19,599 bases of DNA. It comes from DTU019 sp050949825 (GTDB lineage Bacteria > Bacillota > Syntrophomonadia > Syntrophomonadales > Syntrophomonadaceae). Location: positions 1-19,599 of the forward strand of contig JBMNGL010000010.1 in assembly GCA_050949825.1 (NCBI GenBank), read 5' to 3'. Position numbers and translations under genes: made by a program. Below are positions 1-7,553 of the stretch, one piece after another; within the stretch, counting starts at the first letter, position 1; each line of letters opens with the position of its first letter. The notes below the pieces were generated by a model. The model searched no databases, was not told the origin of the DNA, and was given only the letters and a program-made list of their open reading frames with translations.

Positions 1-116
1 CTGCAAAAAGCAGAGTTAATGGGGAATGCGAGGTATTTCAACATTCCTAATTTTAATCCAGCCTGTTATTCTGACCACATCACCCCGTGTCATTGCTATG
101 AAAACCCCAGTTTTTG

Positions 117-764
117 TCATTCTGAGGGCAACGCCCCGTGTCATCCTGAGGGCAACACCCCATGTCATCCTGGGGGCAGCGCCCCGTGTCATCCTGGGGG
201 CAACACCCCGTGTCATCCTGGGGGCAACACCCCGTGTCATCCTGGGGGCAACACCCCGTGTCATTCTGAGCGCAACACCCCATGTCATCCTGGGGGCAAC
301 ACCCCGTGTCATCCTGGGGGCAGCGCCCCGTGTCATTCTGAGGGCAACACCCCGTGTCATCCTGGGGGCAACACCCCGTGTCATCCTGGGGGCAACACCC
401 CGTGTCATCCTGGGGGCAACACCCCGTGTCATCCTGGGGGCAACACCCCGTGTCATCCTGGGGGCAGCGCCCCGTGTCATCCTGGGGGCAACACCCCGTG
501 TCATCCTGGGGGCAACACCCCGTGTCATCCTGGGGGCAACACCCCGTGTCATCCTGGGGGCAACACCCCGTGTCATTCTGAGCGCAACACCCCATGTCAT
601 CCTGGGGGCAACACCCCGTGTCATCCTGGGGGCAGCGCCCCGTGTCATTCTGAGGGCAACACCCCATGTCATCCTGGGGGCAACACCCCGTGTCATCCTG
701 GGGGCAACACCCCGTGTCATTCTGAGCGCAACACCCCGTGTCATCCTGGGGGCAACACCCCGTG
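117..764. repeat. 27-copy 24-bp tandem array
   Basis: Twenty-seven head-to-tail 24-bp units, each starting TCAT and most ending CCCCGTG. Most follow TCATCCTGGGGGCAACACC plus CCGTG; variants carry TTCTGAGCGC, TTCTGAGGGC, CAGCGCC or CCCATG. Because 24 is a multiple of three, all frames stay open on both strands and give spurious repetitive ORFs. The variant order is itself repeated: units 4-13 and 17-26 show almost the same pattern, with a 13-unit (312-bp) offset, so a multi-unit block was duplicated inside the array. The module just before it (around 92-116, containing CATTGCTATGAAAA) and the palindromic core just after it are the normal neighbours of this unit in the other islands. I read it as an expanded internal module of the dispersed element, not a gene. 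Confidence 0.95.
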
Positions 765-844
765 TCATTCTGAGCGTAGCGAAGAATCTTTCGCGAAGCG
801 AACAACTCCCGGGGGTAAGATCCTTCGCTTCGCTCAGGATGACA
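763..844 (+). repeat. Palindromic core of dispersed repeat (copy A)
   Basis: About 82 bp bounded by TGTCAT and ATGACA. The arms (TTCTGAGCGTAGCGAAGAAT and ATCCTTCGCTTCGCTCAGGA) form a long near-perfect inverted repeat. The loop holds a smaller palindrome, TTCGCGAAGCGAA, and a CCCGGG block. Related cores occur at 2274, 2526, 7960, 9744, 9959, 11816, 17518 and 17623, and half-copies at 2776, 7168 and 7491. This copy and the 7960 copy have the opposite orientation to the rest. It lies 3' of the split-barrel gene. Transcribed, it would make a strong hairpin and could act as an mRNA 3' end, but there is no clear U tract. Confidence 0.9.
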
Positions 845-885
845 AAAAAAGGCTCAGGATGACAAAAAAAGGCTCAGGATGACAA
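836..885. repeat. 20-bp direct repeat at the edge of copy A
   Basis: The unit AGGATGACAAAAAAAGGCTC occurs twice in a row (836-855 and 856-875) and starts a third time. It consists of the end of the core (AGGATGACA) plus a short A-rich stretch, so the outer edge of the element has been locally duplicated. The following stretch to 990 shows nothing recognisable. Confidence 0.85.
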
Positions 886-990
886 TAGCCCATTACAACG
901 CCCAGAAACGACAGTAGCTCAAAAACGTTTCGGCCAGTTTTTCAAGGTTGATTCCTTCGAGTTTTCCGCTGGATGTTTTTCGTTGCCCGG

Positions 991-1404
991 CTACTTCTTC
1001 TTAAGGGTTGAAACCGGCGCAATAGCAGTAATTTTAAAAACCAGGCAATTCTTCAGGGGAAACTGTCTGTACGGGGTTTGGGCCAGCTTCTGCTTCATGC
1101 GCTCATAGTACTCTCCGCTGGTGGTATCGTCCTCCAATTCCACATAAACCCTGATGCCATCTTTGGTCTGCTGGTTTTCATCTGTCAATAAGACTAAAAA
1201 AACCCCTTTTCCGGTTTGCTTCAGGTTGGCGTAAGTGCGATCAGCGCCAAACCGGGCGCAGATAATGCGGTCCTCACCAATCATCTCCAGAACCGTCAAA
1301 ACAGCCACATTGACATTATATTGCTCATCAACCGTACTCAGCGTAGTAGATATAAAATTTGCATTCAAAAGCCTTTCGGCCTTTTCAATCAAACCCGCGT
1401 CCAT
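991..1404 (-). CDS. Pyridoxamine-5'-phosphate-oxidase-like FMN-binding split-barrel protein
   Basis: A 137-residue soluble protein. I place it in the pyridoxamine-5'-phosphate-oxidase-like split-barrel superfamily from overall pattern: an N-terminal helix (AGLIEKAERLLN), then β-strands including FISTTLSTV, NVNVAVLTV and DRIICARFGADRTYANLKQ, and a late strand CLVFKITAIAPV. Members usually bind FMN or a similar flavin and act as small oxidoreductases; the substrate cannot be told from sequence. The reading frame opens at 1428, but ATG at 1404 is preferred because AGGAGGTG (1411-1418) lies six bases upstream. A good promoter precedes it (1441-1469), so it is probably a single-gene transcript. 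There is no signal peptide or membrane segment. Its 3' side is the large repeat array. The family call is moderately firm, the function open. Confidence 0.75.
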   Translation of the reverse strand: MDAGLIEKAERLLNANFISTTLSTVDEQYNVNVAVLTVLEMIGEDRIICARFGADRTYANLKQTGKGVFLVLLTDENQQTKDGIRVYVELEDDTTSGEYYERMKQKLAQTPYRQFPLKNCLVFKITAIAPVSTLKKK

Positions 1405-1440
1405 TATGCCCACCTCCTGGCTTGCCAATTAATTAGCATC

Positions 1441-1469
1441 ATAGTAATACATTACCATAAGCAAGTCAA
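1441..1469 (-). promoter_or_regulatory. σA-type promoter for the split-barrel gene
   Basis: Read on the minus strand, TTGACT (1469-1464) and TACTAT (1446-1441) are separated by exactly 17 bases and match the -35 and -10 consensus in five and four of six positions. The start codon follows about 37 bases after the -10 box, with a strong ribosome site between. Confidence 0.55.
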
Positions 1470-1494
1470 AAATATGAGCAGCCGCAAAAAACTT

Positions 1495-1546
1495 TACCTG
1501 TGGTGCCAGGCACCACAGGTATTATGATCCGGGGACAGTCCCCGGA
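1495..1546. repeat. Pair of REP-like perfect palindromes downstream of tetR
   Basis: Two perfect inverted repeats lie side by side. One is 1495-1521, with 13-bp arms TACCTGTGGTGCC and GGCACCACAGGTA around a single A. The other is 1528-1546, with 9-bp arms TCCGGGGAC and GTCCCCGGA around a single A. The second ends one base before the tetR stop triplet (1548-1550). From memory, GGTGCCAGGCACC- and GGGGACAGTCCCC-type palindromes recur in bacterial genomes as REP-like sequences linked to IS200-like/RAYT transposases. No such transposase is in this window. A part-copy (GGCACCACAG) occurs at about 2228-2237 on the other side of tetR. The second hairpin could end the tetR transcript, but no U run follows it. 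Confidence 0.75.
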
Positions 1547-1547
1547 C

Positions 1548-2141
1548 TTATTTCTTGATGCCGTTTAAGAGGGCAGAGGTGAGCTGGGCGGCCAACCTGT
1601 GGGGATCAATGTCTTCGTTATTTATGACCTCAGCAGCGGCGAAATAGGGGATAATAGCGCATACCAGGCGGCTTATCACCCGGGCATCCAGATCGGCCCT
1701 GACCTCTCCGCGTGCTATGGCGGCTTCGATCAGCAACTGCACCCGCTGCTCTTTATCAGTTCTTATCCGGCGCGCCCAGGCCATCAGTTCCTGATCAATG
1801 CTTTCCACATCCCAAAAGGTGACCCGGGTTAATTGACTGTGTTCCTTAAAAAAGCGCAGGTGGCCGCTGATAAGCCCCTGCAAGAGCTCGCGGATGGGCA
1901 TGGAATCGATTTCTTCAACGGTGGTGTTTTCCTCAAAAACCCGCCAGCCTTTGAATAATATCTCCTGAAAAAGCTCCAGTTTGCTGTTAAAATACTCATA
2001 AATGGTGCCTTTCCCGGCCCCCGCTACCAGCGCGATTTCTTCCATGCGGGTGTTGTGATACCCTTTGCGGGAGAACACCTGGATAGCCGCCTCAACAATA
2101 GCCTCCCGCTTGCCGGTCTTTTTATAGCCTGTTGCTTCCAT
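1548..2141 (-). CDS. TetR/AcrR-family transcriptional regulator
   Basis: A 197-residue repressor-type protein. The N-terminus has the typical TetR DNA-binding domain: KREAIVEAAIQVFSRKGYH, then the helix-turn-helix MEEIALVAGAGKGTIYEYF at about residues 31-50, then SKLELFQEIL. The remainder is an all-helical ligand-binding and dimer domain. The frame opens at 2177, but ATG at 2141 is chosen because GGAGG lies five bases upstream; ATG 2153 has only a weak site. The gene lies just downstream of an RND pump operon in the same direction. The pump promoter and the tolC-like promoter both carry a GACCG-type inverted repeat, the kind of site this family binds. I therefore infer that it represses the efflux genes and is released by a pump substrate. 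The family is firm, the target inferred. Confidence 0.92.
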   Translation of the reverse strand: MEATGYKKTGKREAIVEAAIQVFSRKGYHNTRMEEIALVAGAGKGTIYEYFNSKLELFQEILFKGWRVFEENTTVEEIDSMPIRELLQGLISGHLRFFKEHSQLTRVTFWDVESIDQELMAWARRIRTDKEQRVQLLIEAAIARGEVRADLDARVISRLVCAIIPYFAAAEVINNEDIDPHRLAAQLTSALLNGIKK

Positions 2142-2202
2142 ATAAACCTCCATCTCGCCGCACAAGCGGTGATACAAATAGTGATGAAAAAGTATTTTTC
2201 AC
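2122..2202 (-). CDS. Possible 26-residue leader peptide overlapping the tetR start
   Basis: A GTG at 2202 has an excellent ribosome site (AGGAGG at 2210-2215, spacing seven) and opens a 26-codon frame beginning VKNTFSSLF. It ends at TAA 2122-2124, about 20 bases past the tetR ATG in another frame. A strong ribosome site followed by an overlapping short frame suggests a leader or a translational-coupling device for tetR. It could also be chance or a remnant of a longer tetR start. The product matches nothing I recognise. Confidence 0.3.
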   Translation of the reverse strand: MKNTFSSLFVSPLVRRDGGLYGSNRL

Positions 2203-2253
2203 GCTATTTCCTCCTGCCGCACTGCCTGGCACCACAGTTTTTCCATTTTTTGT

Positions 2254-2804
2254 CATCCTGAGCTCCCTACCGGTGTCATCCTGAGTGAAACGAAGGATCT
2301 TAACCCGGGAGTTGTTCGCTTCGCGAAAGATTCTTCGCTACGCTCAGAATGACAGGGGCTTGGCCCTCAGAATGACAGAGGCTTTGCCCCAGGGATGACA
2401 ACAACCGGGGGGCTTTCATAGCAATCACAGTAGCGTTGTCATCCCGAGTGAAGCGTCCTTTGTCATCCCAAGCCCTTCCTTTGCCATCCTGAGCCCTTCC
2501 TTTGCCATCCTGAGCTCCCTACCGGTGTCATCCTGAGTGAAACGAAGGATCTTAACCCGGGAGTTGTTCGCTTCGCGAAAGATTCTTCGCTACGCTCAGA
2601 ATGACAGAGGCTTGGCCCTCAGAATGACAGAGGCTTTGCCCCAGGGATGACAACAACCGGGGGGCTTTCATAGCAATCACAGTAGCGTTGTCATCCCGAG
2701 TGAAGCGTCCTTTGCCATCCTGAGCCCCTTTTTGTCATCCTGAGCCCCCTACGGGTGTCATCCTGAGCCCCTTTTTGTCATCCTGAGTGAAACGAAGGAT
2801 CTTT
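2254..2804. repeat. Repeat island with two whole-element copies (252-bp tandem duplication)
   Basis: The stretch from about 2254 recurs from 2506 for at least 200 bp with very few differences (for example G to A near 2355/2607). Each copy holds, in order, a palindromic core (2274-2354 and 2526-2606), two ATGACA-ended modules, and a module containing CTTTCATAGCAAT. Short units of the type GCCATCCTGAGCCC fill the space between. A half-core at 2776-2804 stops 14 bp short of the RND pump stop codon. No gene lies in the island. The near identity of the copies points to a recent duplication. The cores are in the opposite orientation to copy A. Confidence 0.92.
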
Positions 2805-2818
2805 TAGGTTATTCTAAG

Positions 2819-5800
2819 CTAGGCTGGTGGAGTCAGGCTGCGTTTAGGGGATGATGCTTTTTTGTTCCTGAAAGCCTCCAGCCAATCATCAAAGATGGTG
2901 TAGACCACCGGCACCAGCAATAGGGTGACCAGGGTGGAAACCAGCAGTCCCCCGATAACCACTATACCCAGCGGCGACAGTGACTCCCCGCCTTCGCCCA
3001 AACCCAGGGCCAAAGGGAGCATGGCCAGGATGGTGGCCAGAGCGGTCATGAGTATGGGGCGCAGCCGCACCCGCCCGGTTTCCATGATGGCTTCGTTCCG
3101 CTCCATGCCTTCTTCGCGCATCTGTTTTAAATAGTCGACAAACACAATGGCATTGGCAACCACGATACCCACCAGCATGATCACCCCAATGAAGGCGGAC
3201 ACGCTAAAGTGGCTCCCGGTTAAGAGCAGCGACAATACTACCCCGATAAACGCTGTAGGTACGGAGAACATAATCACAAATGGATCAAAAAACGATTCGT
3301 ATAGGATGGCCATGACAGAATAACAGAGAATAATGGCCAGGATTAAGGCCAGGAACAGGTTGTAGAAGGTTTCCATCATCTCCTTGGTGCTGCCGCCGTA
3401 TTCAATGCTGTAACCGGCGGGGAGATTAAGCTGGTTGACCTGCGCTTTGATGTCTTGCATAACACTGTTCAGGTCGCGGTTTAATAACTCGGCGTTGATA
3501 TTAGCACTGCGAACCTGGTCAACACGGCTGATCTCAATGGGGCCTTGCATGATTTCAAAGCTGGCTACGGTGGACAGCTTTACGACCATGCCCTGGTTGT
3601 TCCTTACGGAAAGATTGGTGAGATAATCCAGGTCTTTTTCAGTCTGCGGGGTGTAGCGAACCCGTACATCCACTTCCTGCCCCTCCACCTTATACTGTGT
3701 GGCTACCTTGCCCTGCATGGCATTACTGATTTCATTGGATATTTGCATCGGGGTCAAACCGAAAGCAGCGGCGCGGTCGCGGTCGACGCGCACCTGCAGC
3801 TCAGGTTTGCCTTCGGTCAAGGAAGAGACCACTTCGCGGGTCCCTGGCACCTGGCGGACGATGGTGGCAATTTCAGTGGAGAGCTGCTTTAAAACCTCCA
3901 GGTCATTGCCGCGCACCTGTACATTTATAGCGCTGCTGCCAGAGCCCATCTGCATAGTGGCATCCATGGCCGAGACCTCAATTTTGGCCCCGGCAATATC
4001 CTGTAATGAGGTGCGTATCTGTTCGGCAATTGTTTTGACATCCTGGCGTTCCCCTTTGGGAATAAGCTGCACGTACAGTGTGGAGGTGTCCGTAGCCGAA
4101 CCGGAGCCCATCAGCATAACTGAGGAGCTGCCTATACTGCTGAAAATGGTTTCAACTTCTGGAAACTCGTGCAGTTTGTCCTCCACCCGCCGGGTGATCT
4201 CATCGGTTCCGGCCAGTTTACTGCCTTTATCAGTCTGTATGGTCACAGAAATCTCACCGGAATCCATACTGGGCAGGAATTCTGCACCCACCAGGGGAAT
4301 GGCGGCCAGGGACAGGACCATCATGACGGTAACCCCTATAACCACCAGGCGGCGTCTCTTTAAGGTTTTTTCCAATAAGGCCTTGTAGCGATCCCCCAGG
4401 CCATCTAACCAGGACCCAACCTGCAGCAGCAGCCGGGATAAGCGTTTGTTGGGATCCGGTTCAGCAAGCATAACCGCATTGGTCAGCAGCCGTGACGATA
4501 ATAGGGGAATAATGGTTAAGGCCACCATAAGGGAACAAAAGATGGCAAAGCAGACCGTCATGGCCAAAGGCTTAAAGAGTATGGCGGCAATACCTTCTAC
4601 AAAAGCCATGGGCAGGAATACCGCAATGATGGCCAGGGTGGTGGCAATAACCGCATTGCCTACCTGCGAGGCTCCCTTGCGGGCGGCTTCATAGGAGGAC
4701 AGCCCCAATGCCCGGTGCCGGTAAATGTTTTCAAAAACCACAATGGAGTCATCTACGATGCGCCCCAGCCCCAGGGCCAGGCCGCCCATGGTAATCAGAT
4801 TGATGGTATAGCCGCTGAAATACATAACAATAAAGGTGGCTATGATCGAAAGGGGGATGGAGGTAAACACGATCAAAGTGCTACGCGCCTTGCGCAGGAA
4901 CAGGAACAAGACCACCATGGCTAAAAGAGACCCTTCCAGGATCATCTTCACTGTACTATGAATGGACTCCTGGATGTACTGGGACTGGTCAAAAACCACG
5001 GCAATATCCAAGTCCATATTGAGTTCCTGTTGTATTTTCTCCAGTTCCTTTTTTACGGCTTCACAGGCCTTCACGGTATTGGCGTCACTCTGTTTAAGGC
5101 AGTGTACACCGACTGCGGATTGTCCGTTTACCCGTGTTATCTGGGTTATTTCCTGATTGCCGTCCACAATGGCGGCTATTTCTCCCAGCCGCACCGTGCG
5201 TCCGTCGGCAGTTTGGATGGATACCTGGCGGATTTGCTCCATTGATTCAAACTGCTGCAGGTTGCGCACAAACATCTCGCGTCCGCCCTGCTCGACTTTG
5301 CCCCCGGCCATATTGAAGTTCTCCATCTGCAATACCTGGGTAACCTGGGCCAGGGTCAGGCCGGCGTTTTCCAGTTTGACCGGGTCCACATCCACCTGCA
5401 CCTCGCGGGTTACACCGCCGGTTATAACTACCGAGGCGATTTGGGGAATGCGGGCCAGACGGGGTTCAATAACATCTTCGGCTATCGACTGCAGTTGGGC
5501 CAGGTCAGCGCCGCCGCTGATGCCCACTTGAATAACGGGCATCATATTGGGATCCATCTTAAACACCATAGGCTTGGTGGCGGCTTCAGGAAGCATGGCT
5601 TCAATAAAACTCACCTTTTCACTGATGTCCAGGGCGGCGCTATCCATATCGGTGCCCCAATTGAACTGCACGATGATGATTGAGCTGCCCTCGGCAGAGA
5701 TGGAGTCGACCTCCTTAATATTGCTGATATTGGAAATCATGCTTTCCAGGGGTTTGGTTACCTGTGACTCAACTTCCTCCGGTCCTGCCCCGGTATAACT

Positions 5801-5947
5801 GGTGATTACTGCGGCTACCGGAAATTTCATCTCCGGGTACAGATCCAGCGACAACCGGGAAAGGGTAAAACTCCCCAGGATCAGCAAGACTGCCACCAGG
5901 ATGATCATGGTAACCGGGCGGCGGATTGAAAATTCTACCAGTTTCAT
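2819..5947 (-). CDS. RND-family (HAE1/AcrB-like, SwrC-related) efflux pump permease
   Basis: A full-length 1042-residue inner-membrane drug/proton antiporter. TM1 is at about 11-32, TM2-6 at about 334-485, TM7 at about 533-553 and TM8-12 at about 860-1020, with the two large external loops expected of the family. TM4 carries GRIVDDSIVVFENI, whose Asp399-Asp400 pair matches the proton-relay aspartates of AcrB; GR(I/V)VDDSIVV is typical of Firmicutes SwrC-like members. In TM10 the AcrB lysine position is Ala931 (VGIVVANAIVF), a change seen in this branch, so proton coupling need not follow AcrB exactly. ATG 5947 overlaps the adaptor stop codon by four bases (ATGA), so the two proteins are translationally coupled. 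Substrates are likely amphipathic compounds; the specific ones are unknown. Confidence 0.97.
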   Translation of the reverse strand: MKLVEFSIRRPVTMIILVAVLLILGSFTLSRLSLDLYPEMKFPVAAVITSYTGAGPEEVESQVTKPLESMISNISNIKEVDSISAEGSSIIIVQFNWGTDMDSAALDISEKVSFIEAMLPEAATKPMVFKMDPNMMPVIQVGISGGADLAQLQSIAEDVIEPRLARIPQIASVVITGGVTREVQVDVDPVKLENAGLTLAQVTQVLQMENFNMAGGKVEQGGREMFVRNLQQFESMEQIRQVSIQTADGRTVRLGEIAAIVDGNQEITQITRVNGQSAVGVHCLKQSDANTVKACEAVKKELEKIQQELNMDLDIAVVFDQSQYIQESIHSTVKMILEGSLLAMVVLFLFLRKARSTLIVFTSIPLSIIATFIVMYFSGYTINLITMGGLALGLGRIVDDSIVVFENIYRHRALGLSSYEAARKGASQVGNAVIATTLAIIAVFLPMAFVEGIAAILFKPLAMTVCFAIFCSLMVALTIIPLLSSRLLTNAVMLAEPDPNKRLSRLLLQVGSWLDGLGDRYKALLEKTLKRRRLVVIGVTVMMVLSLAAIPLVGAEFLPSMDSGEISVTIQTDKGSKLAGTDEITRRVEDKLHEFPEVETIFSSIGSSSVMLMGSGSATDTSTLYVQLIPKGERQDVKTIAEQIRTSLQDIAGAKIEVSAMDATMQMGSGSSAINVQVRGNDLEVLKQLSTEIATIVRQVPGTREVVSSLTEGKPELQVRVDRDRAAAFGLTPMQISNEISNAMQGKVATQYKVEGQEVDVRVRYTPQTEKDLDYLTNLSVRNNQGMVVKLSTVASFEIMQGPIEISRVDQVRSANINAELLNRDLNSVMQDIKAQVNQLNLPAGYSIEYGGSTKEMMETFYNLFLALILAIILCYSVMAILYESFFDPFVIMFSVPTAFIGVVLSLLLTGSHFSVSAFIGVIMLVGIVVANAIVFVDYLKQMREEGMERNEAIMETGRVRLRPILMTALATILAMLPLALGLGEGGESLSPLGIVVIGGLLVSTLVTLLLVPVVYTIFDDWLEAFRNKKASSPKRSLTPPA

Positions 5948-7083
5948 ACCCTGCCCTCCCCGGATATCACCCTGACCAGGGTGCCATCGCTCACCAGGGT
6001 GTTGCCTTTAGTAATCACCGTGGTCCCCTCCTCCAGGCCTTGCACAATCTGAATGAGGTGATTATTGGCGATGCCGGTGCTGACTTCCAGGGGGTGGGCG
6101 CGGTTCTGTTCATCCACGGTGTAGACAACACTTTTGTCCCCCCGCGCGATTACCGCTTCGGCAGGAACACAGAGGGTGTTTTCAGCCTTCTCGGTGGCGA
6201 TAGAGACCTCCGCAGACATGCCCGAACGCATGGCCGGGTCAGGGTTGTCCACAACCACCTTGACAGCGAAACTGCGTTTAATCACATTGGCCACCGGATC
6301 TACGCTGGCAACGGTAGCCGTGTGGGGCTGAGAACCCAGAGAAGTTATGTATAAATCAACCTTGCTTCCGGTCTGAATATGATTTATATCCGCTTCGCTG
6401 ACCAATACTTCTACCTGCCACTGGCTGGTGTCGCTGACGACAGCGACGGGGGTCTGCGGAGTGGCGGTGTCACCGAGAGAAACAGAAATGCTTCCTACTA
6501 TCCCGCTGATCGGCGCGGTCAGGTTGCAGTTGTTTACCTGGTCCTGCAGGCTGAGCAAGGCTGCTTCAGCAGAAGCCACGCTGGCTTCCACCGCCCCGGA
6601 CTGCAGGGTTTCGTACTGCAGGCGGGCCGCTTCCAGGGCATTGTCGGCAACAGCCCCGGCCTCATGGAGCTGCTGCAGGCGTTCATAATTGAGACGGGCG
6701 TTTTCGAGCTGCAGTTGGTTGGCAGTCATTTGCGCCCGGGTGGATGCCACCATGGCTTCAGCCTGCTTGAGGGCGGCTTGCAGGGTGGTGCTGTCCAGCG
6801 TTACCAGGGTTTGACCAGAATAGACCCGGTCGCCGGGTTTGACCAATATGTTGGTCACCCGACCGGCAATCTTGGCGTTAACCGCGGCCTCATTAGCCCC
6901 GCGAAGCTTGCCCACATACCTGGAGTTCCTGGCGATAAACTGGTTCTGGGCCTTGGCCACAGCTACCGTTAATTCGGTTTCCTGGGCCACCTCTTTGGCC
7001 TTGCTGCATCCATTCAGCAGCGGCAGGCTTACCAGCAAGGCCATAAGAACCAGGCAAGCCGGCCATTTCCTATGTTTCTTCAC
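5944..7083 (-). CDS. RND efflux periplasmic adaptor (membrane fusion) lipoprotein
   Basis: A 379-residue adaptor linking the RND pump to its outer partner. The N-terminus is a lipoprotein signal with lipobox LLNGC, lipidated at about Cys26, so it is anchored outside the cytoplasmic membrane. The order is: first lipoyl-like half (NAKIAGRVTNILVKPGDRVY), a helical hairpin rich in Ala/Gln/Leu at about 95-185, second lipoyl half (NLTAPISGIVGSISVSLGD), then β-barrel and membrane-proximal domains (SGMSAEVSI, VPAEAVIARGDKSVVYTV). The frame is open to 7221, but GTG 7083 is clearly the start: GGAGG lies seven bases upstream, the signal peptide begins there, and the operator and -10 box lie in the upstream extension. 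It is the first gene of the pump operon. No outer-membrane gene follows; a TolC-like gene lies 3.4 kb away. Confidence 0.96.
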   Translation of the reverse strand: MKKHRKWPACLVLMALLVSLPLLNGCSKAKEVAQETELTVAVAKAQNQFIARNSRYVGKLRGANEAAVNAKIAGRVTNILVKPGDRVYSGQTLVTLDSTTLQAALKQAEAMVASTRAQMTANQLQLENARLNYERLQQLHEAGAVADNALEAARLQYETLQSGAVEASVASAEAALLSLQDQVNNCNLTAPISGIVGSISVSLGDTATPQTPVAVVSDTSQWQVEVLVSEADINHIQTGSKVDLYITSLGSQPHTATVASVDPVANVIKRSFAVKVVVDNPDPAMRSGMSAEVSIATEKAENTLCVPAEAVIARGDKSVVYTVDEQNRAHPLEVSTGIANNHLIQIVQGLEEGTTVITKGNTLVSDGTLVRVISGEGRV

Positions 7084-7111
7084 AAAAATACCTCCGCTTC
7101 TCTCCTTTGCC

Positions 7112-7127
7112 GACCGACTGGTCGGTC
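7112..7127 (-). promoter_or_regulatory. Candidate TetR operator of the pump operon
   Basis: GACCGACTGGTCGGTC is a 16-bp inverted repeat: arms GACCGAC and GTCGGTC around TG. It lies between the -10 box (7135-7140) and the adaptor start codon (7083), over the expected transcription start. A bound repressor there would block transcription. The inner GACCGACTGGTC matches GACCGGCCGGTC upstream of the tolC-like gene at 10 of 12 positions. Confidence 0.72.
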
Positions 7128-7134
7128 TACCAGA

Positions 7135-7164
7135 ATTATACCTTTCTGCCAGCTCGAAATACAA
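7135..7164 (-). promoter_or_regulatory. σA-type promoter of the pump operon
   Basis: On the minus strand a perfect TATAAT (7140-7135) lies 18 bases from TTGTAT (7164-7159), a weak -35 box. Transcription would start near 7128, inside or next to the inverted repeat. The left arm of the GIY-YIG element begins only four bases upstream of the -35 box, so insertion of that element may have replaced upstream control sequence. Confidence 0.6.
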
Positions 7165-7167
7165 CCA

Positions 7168-7518
7168 TCTTTCTGTAACGCAGCGAAGAATCCTTTCTTT
7201 AAAGATCATCAGATAAATCATCCCATCCCGGGTTTAAACTTGCTATCAATTCATTTTTCTTTCGTCTAGTCCATCCTTTAATCTGTTTTTCTCTTGATAT
7301 GGCCGACTTAACATCCGAAGTAGAATCAAAATACACCAGTTTATTTACATTGTATTTGGCCGTAAAACCGTTCACTAATTTGTTCTTGTGTTCATATACT
7401 CTACGCCCTAGATTATTAGTGATACCTATATATAGAACTTTATTGTTCCAGTTGGTCATGATATATACATAGTACAAACCATCACCTCTTAAGATTCTTC
7501 GCTTCGCTCAGAATGACA
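7168..7518. mobile_element. GIY-YIG gene cradled by inverted half-copies of the dispersed repeat
   Basis: The left arm, about 7168-7197 (core TTCTGTAACGCAGCGAAGAA), is a diverged left half of the palindromic core. The right arm, 7491-7518 (AAGATTCTTCGCTTCGCTCA plus GAATGACA), is a good right half. Between them is only the GIY-YIG gene: its stop codon is two bases from the left arm, and its ribosome site touches the right arm. In other copies these halves are separated by a loop of about 30 bp. The gene therefore sits where the loop should be. The interior is clearly AT-richer than the neighbouring genes. I infer a small mobile element, or a gene inserted into a repeat copy; movement is not shown. 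Confidence 0.55.
7199..7477 (-). CDS. Small GIY-YIG nuclease-superfamily protein
   Basis: A 92-residue single-domain GIY-YIG protein. The first motif is YVYI (residues 3-6), the second YIGIT (16-20), followed by the conserved arginines in LGRRVYEHK (Arg25/26). The family's catalytic glutamate is in SREKQIKGW (Glu63), so the active site looks complete. This size matches stand-alone UPF0213/YhbQ-like members, whose biological role is poorly defined; larger relatives are homing endonucleases and repair nucleases. The start is TTG 7477 with an AGAGGTGA ribosome site; an ATG five bases upstream is out of frame and closes quickly. AT-rich base use unlike the adjacent genes suggests a foreign origin. 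It sits between inverted half-copies of the local repeat, so it may cut or process that repeat. That link is inference. Confidence 0.9.
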   Translation of the reverse strand: MYYVYIMTNWNNKVLYIGITNNLGRRVYEHKNKLVNGFTAKYNVNKLVYFDSTSDVKSAISREKQIKGWTRRKKNELIASLNPGWDDLSDDL

Positions 7519-7553
7519 AAAACTCACCATTTTCATTATTAGTGCAACGCTCC

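Noticed and set aside
16..882. Long open frames on both strands through the first array (up to about 287 codons, repeating MTRGVAPR, CHPGGNTP and similar)
   Set aside because: They are by-products of a 24-bp tandem unit without stops. They have no ribosome sites or family resemblance, and all frames are open at once.
2176..2202. The imperfect palindrome GTGATGAAAAAGTATTTTTC as an autoregulatory TetR operator
   Set aside because: It does not resemble the GACCG-type sites at the two efflux promoters and the arms are mostly A/T runs. It also overlaps the leader-frame start.
3699..4388. A 229-codon plus-strand frame opposite the RND pump gene
   Set aside because: It is a shadow of a well-supported pump gene, with Ser/Thr/Arg-rich composition typical of antisense frames.
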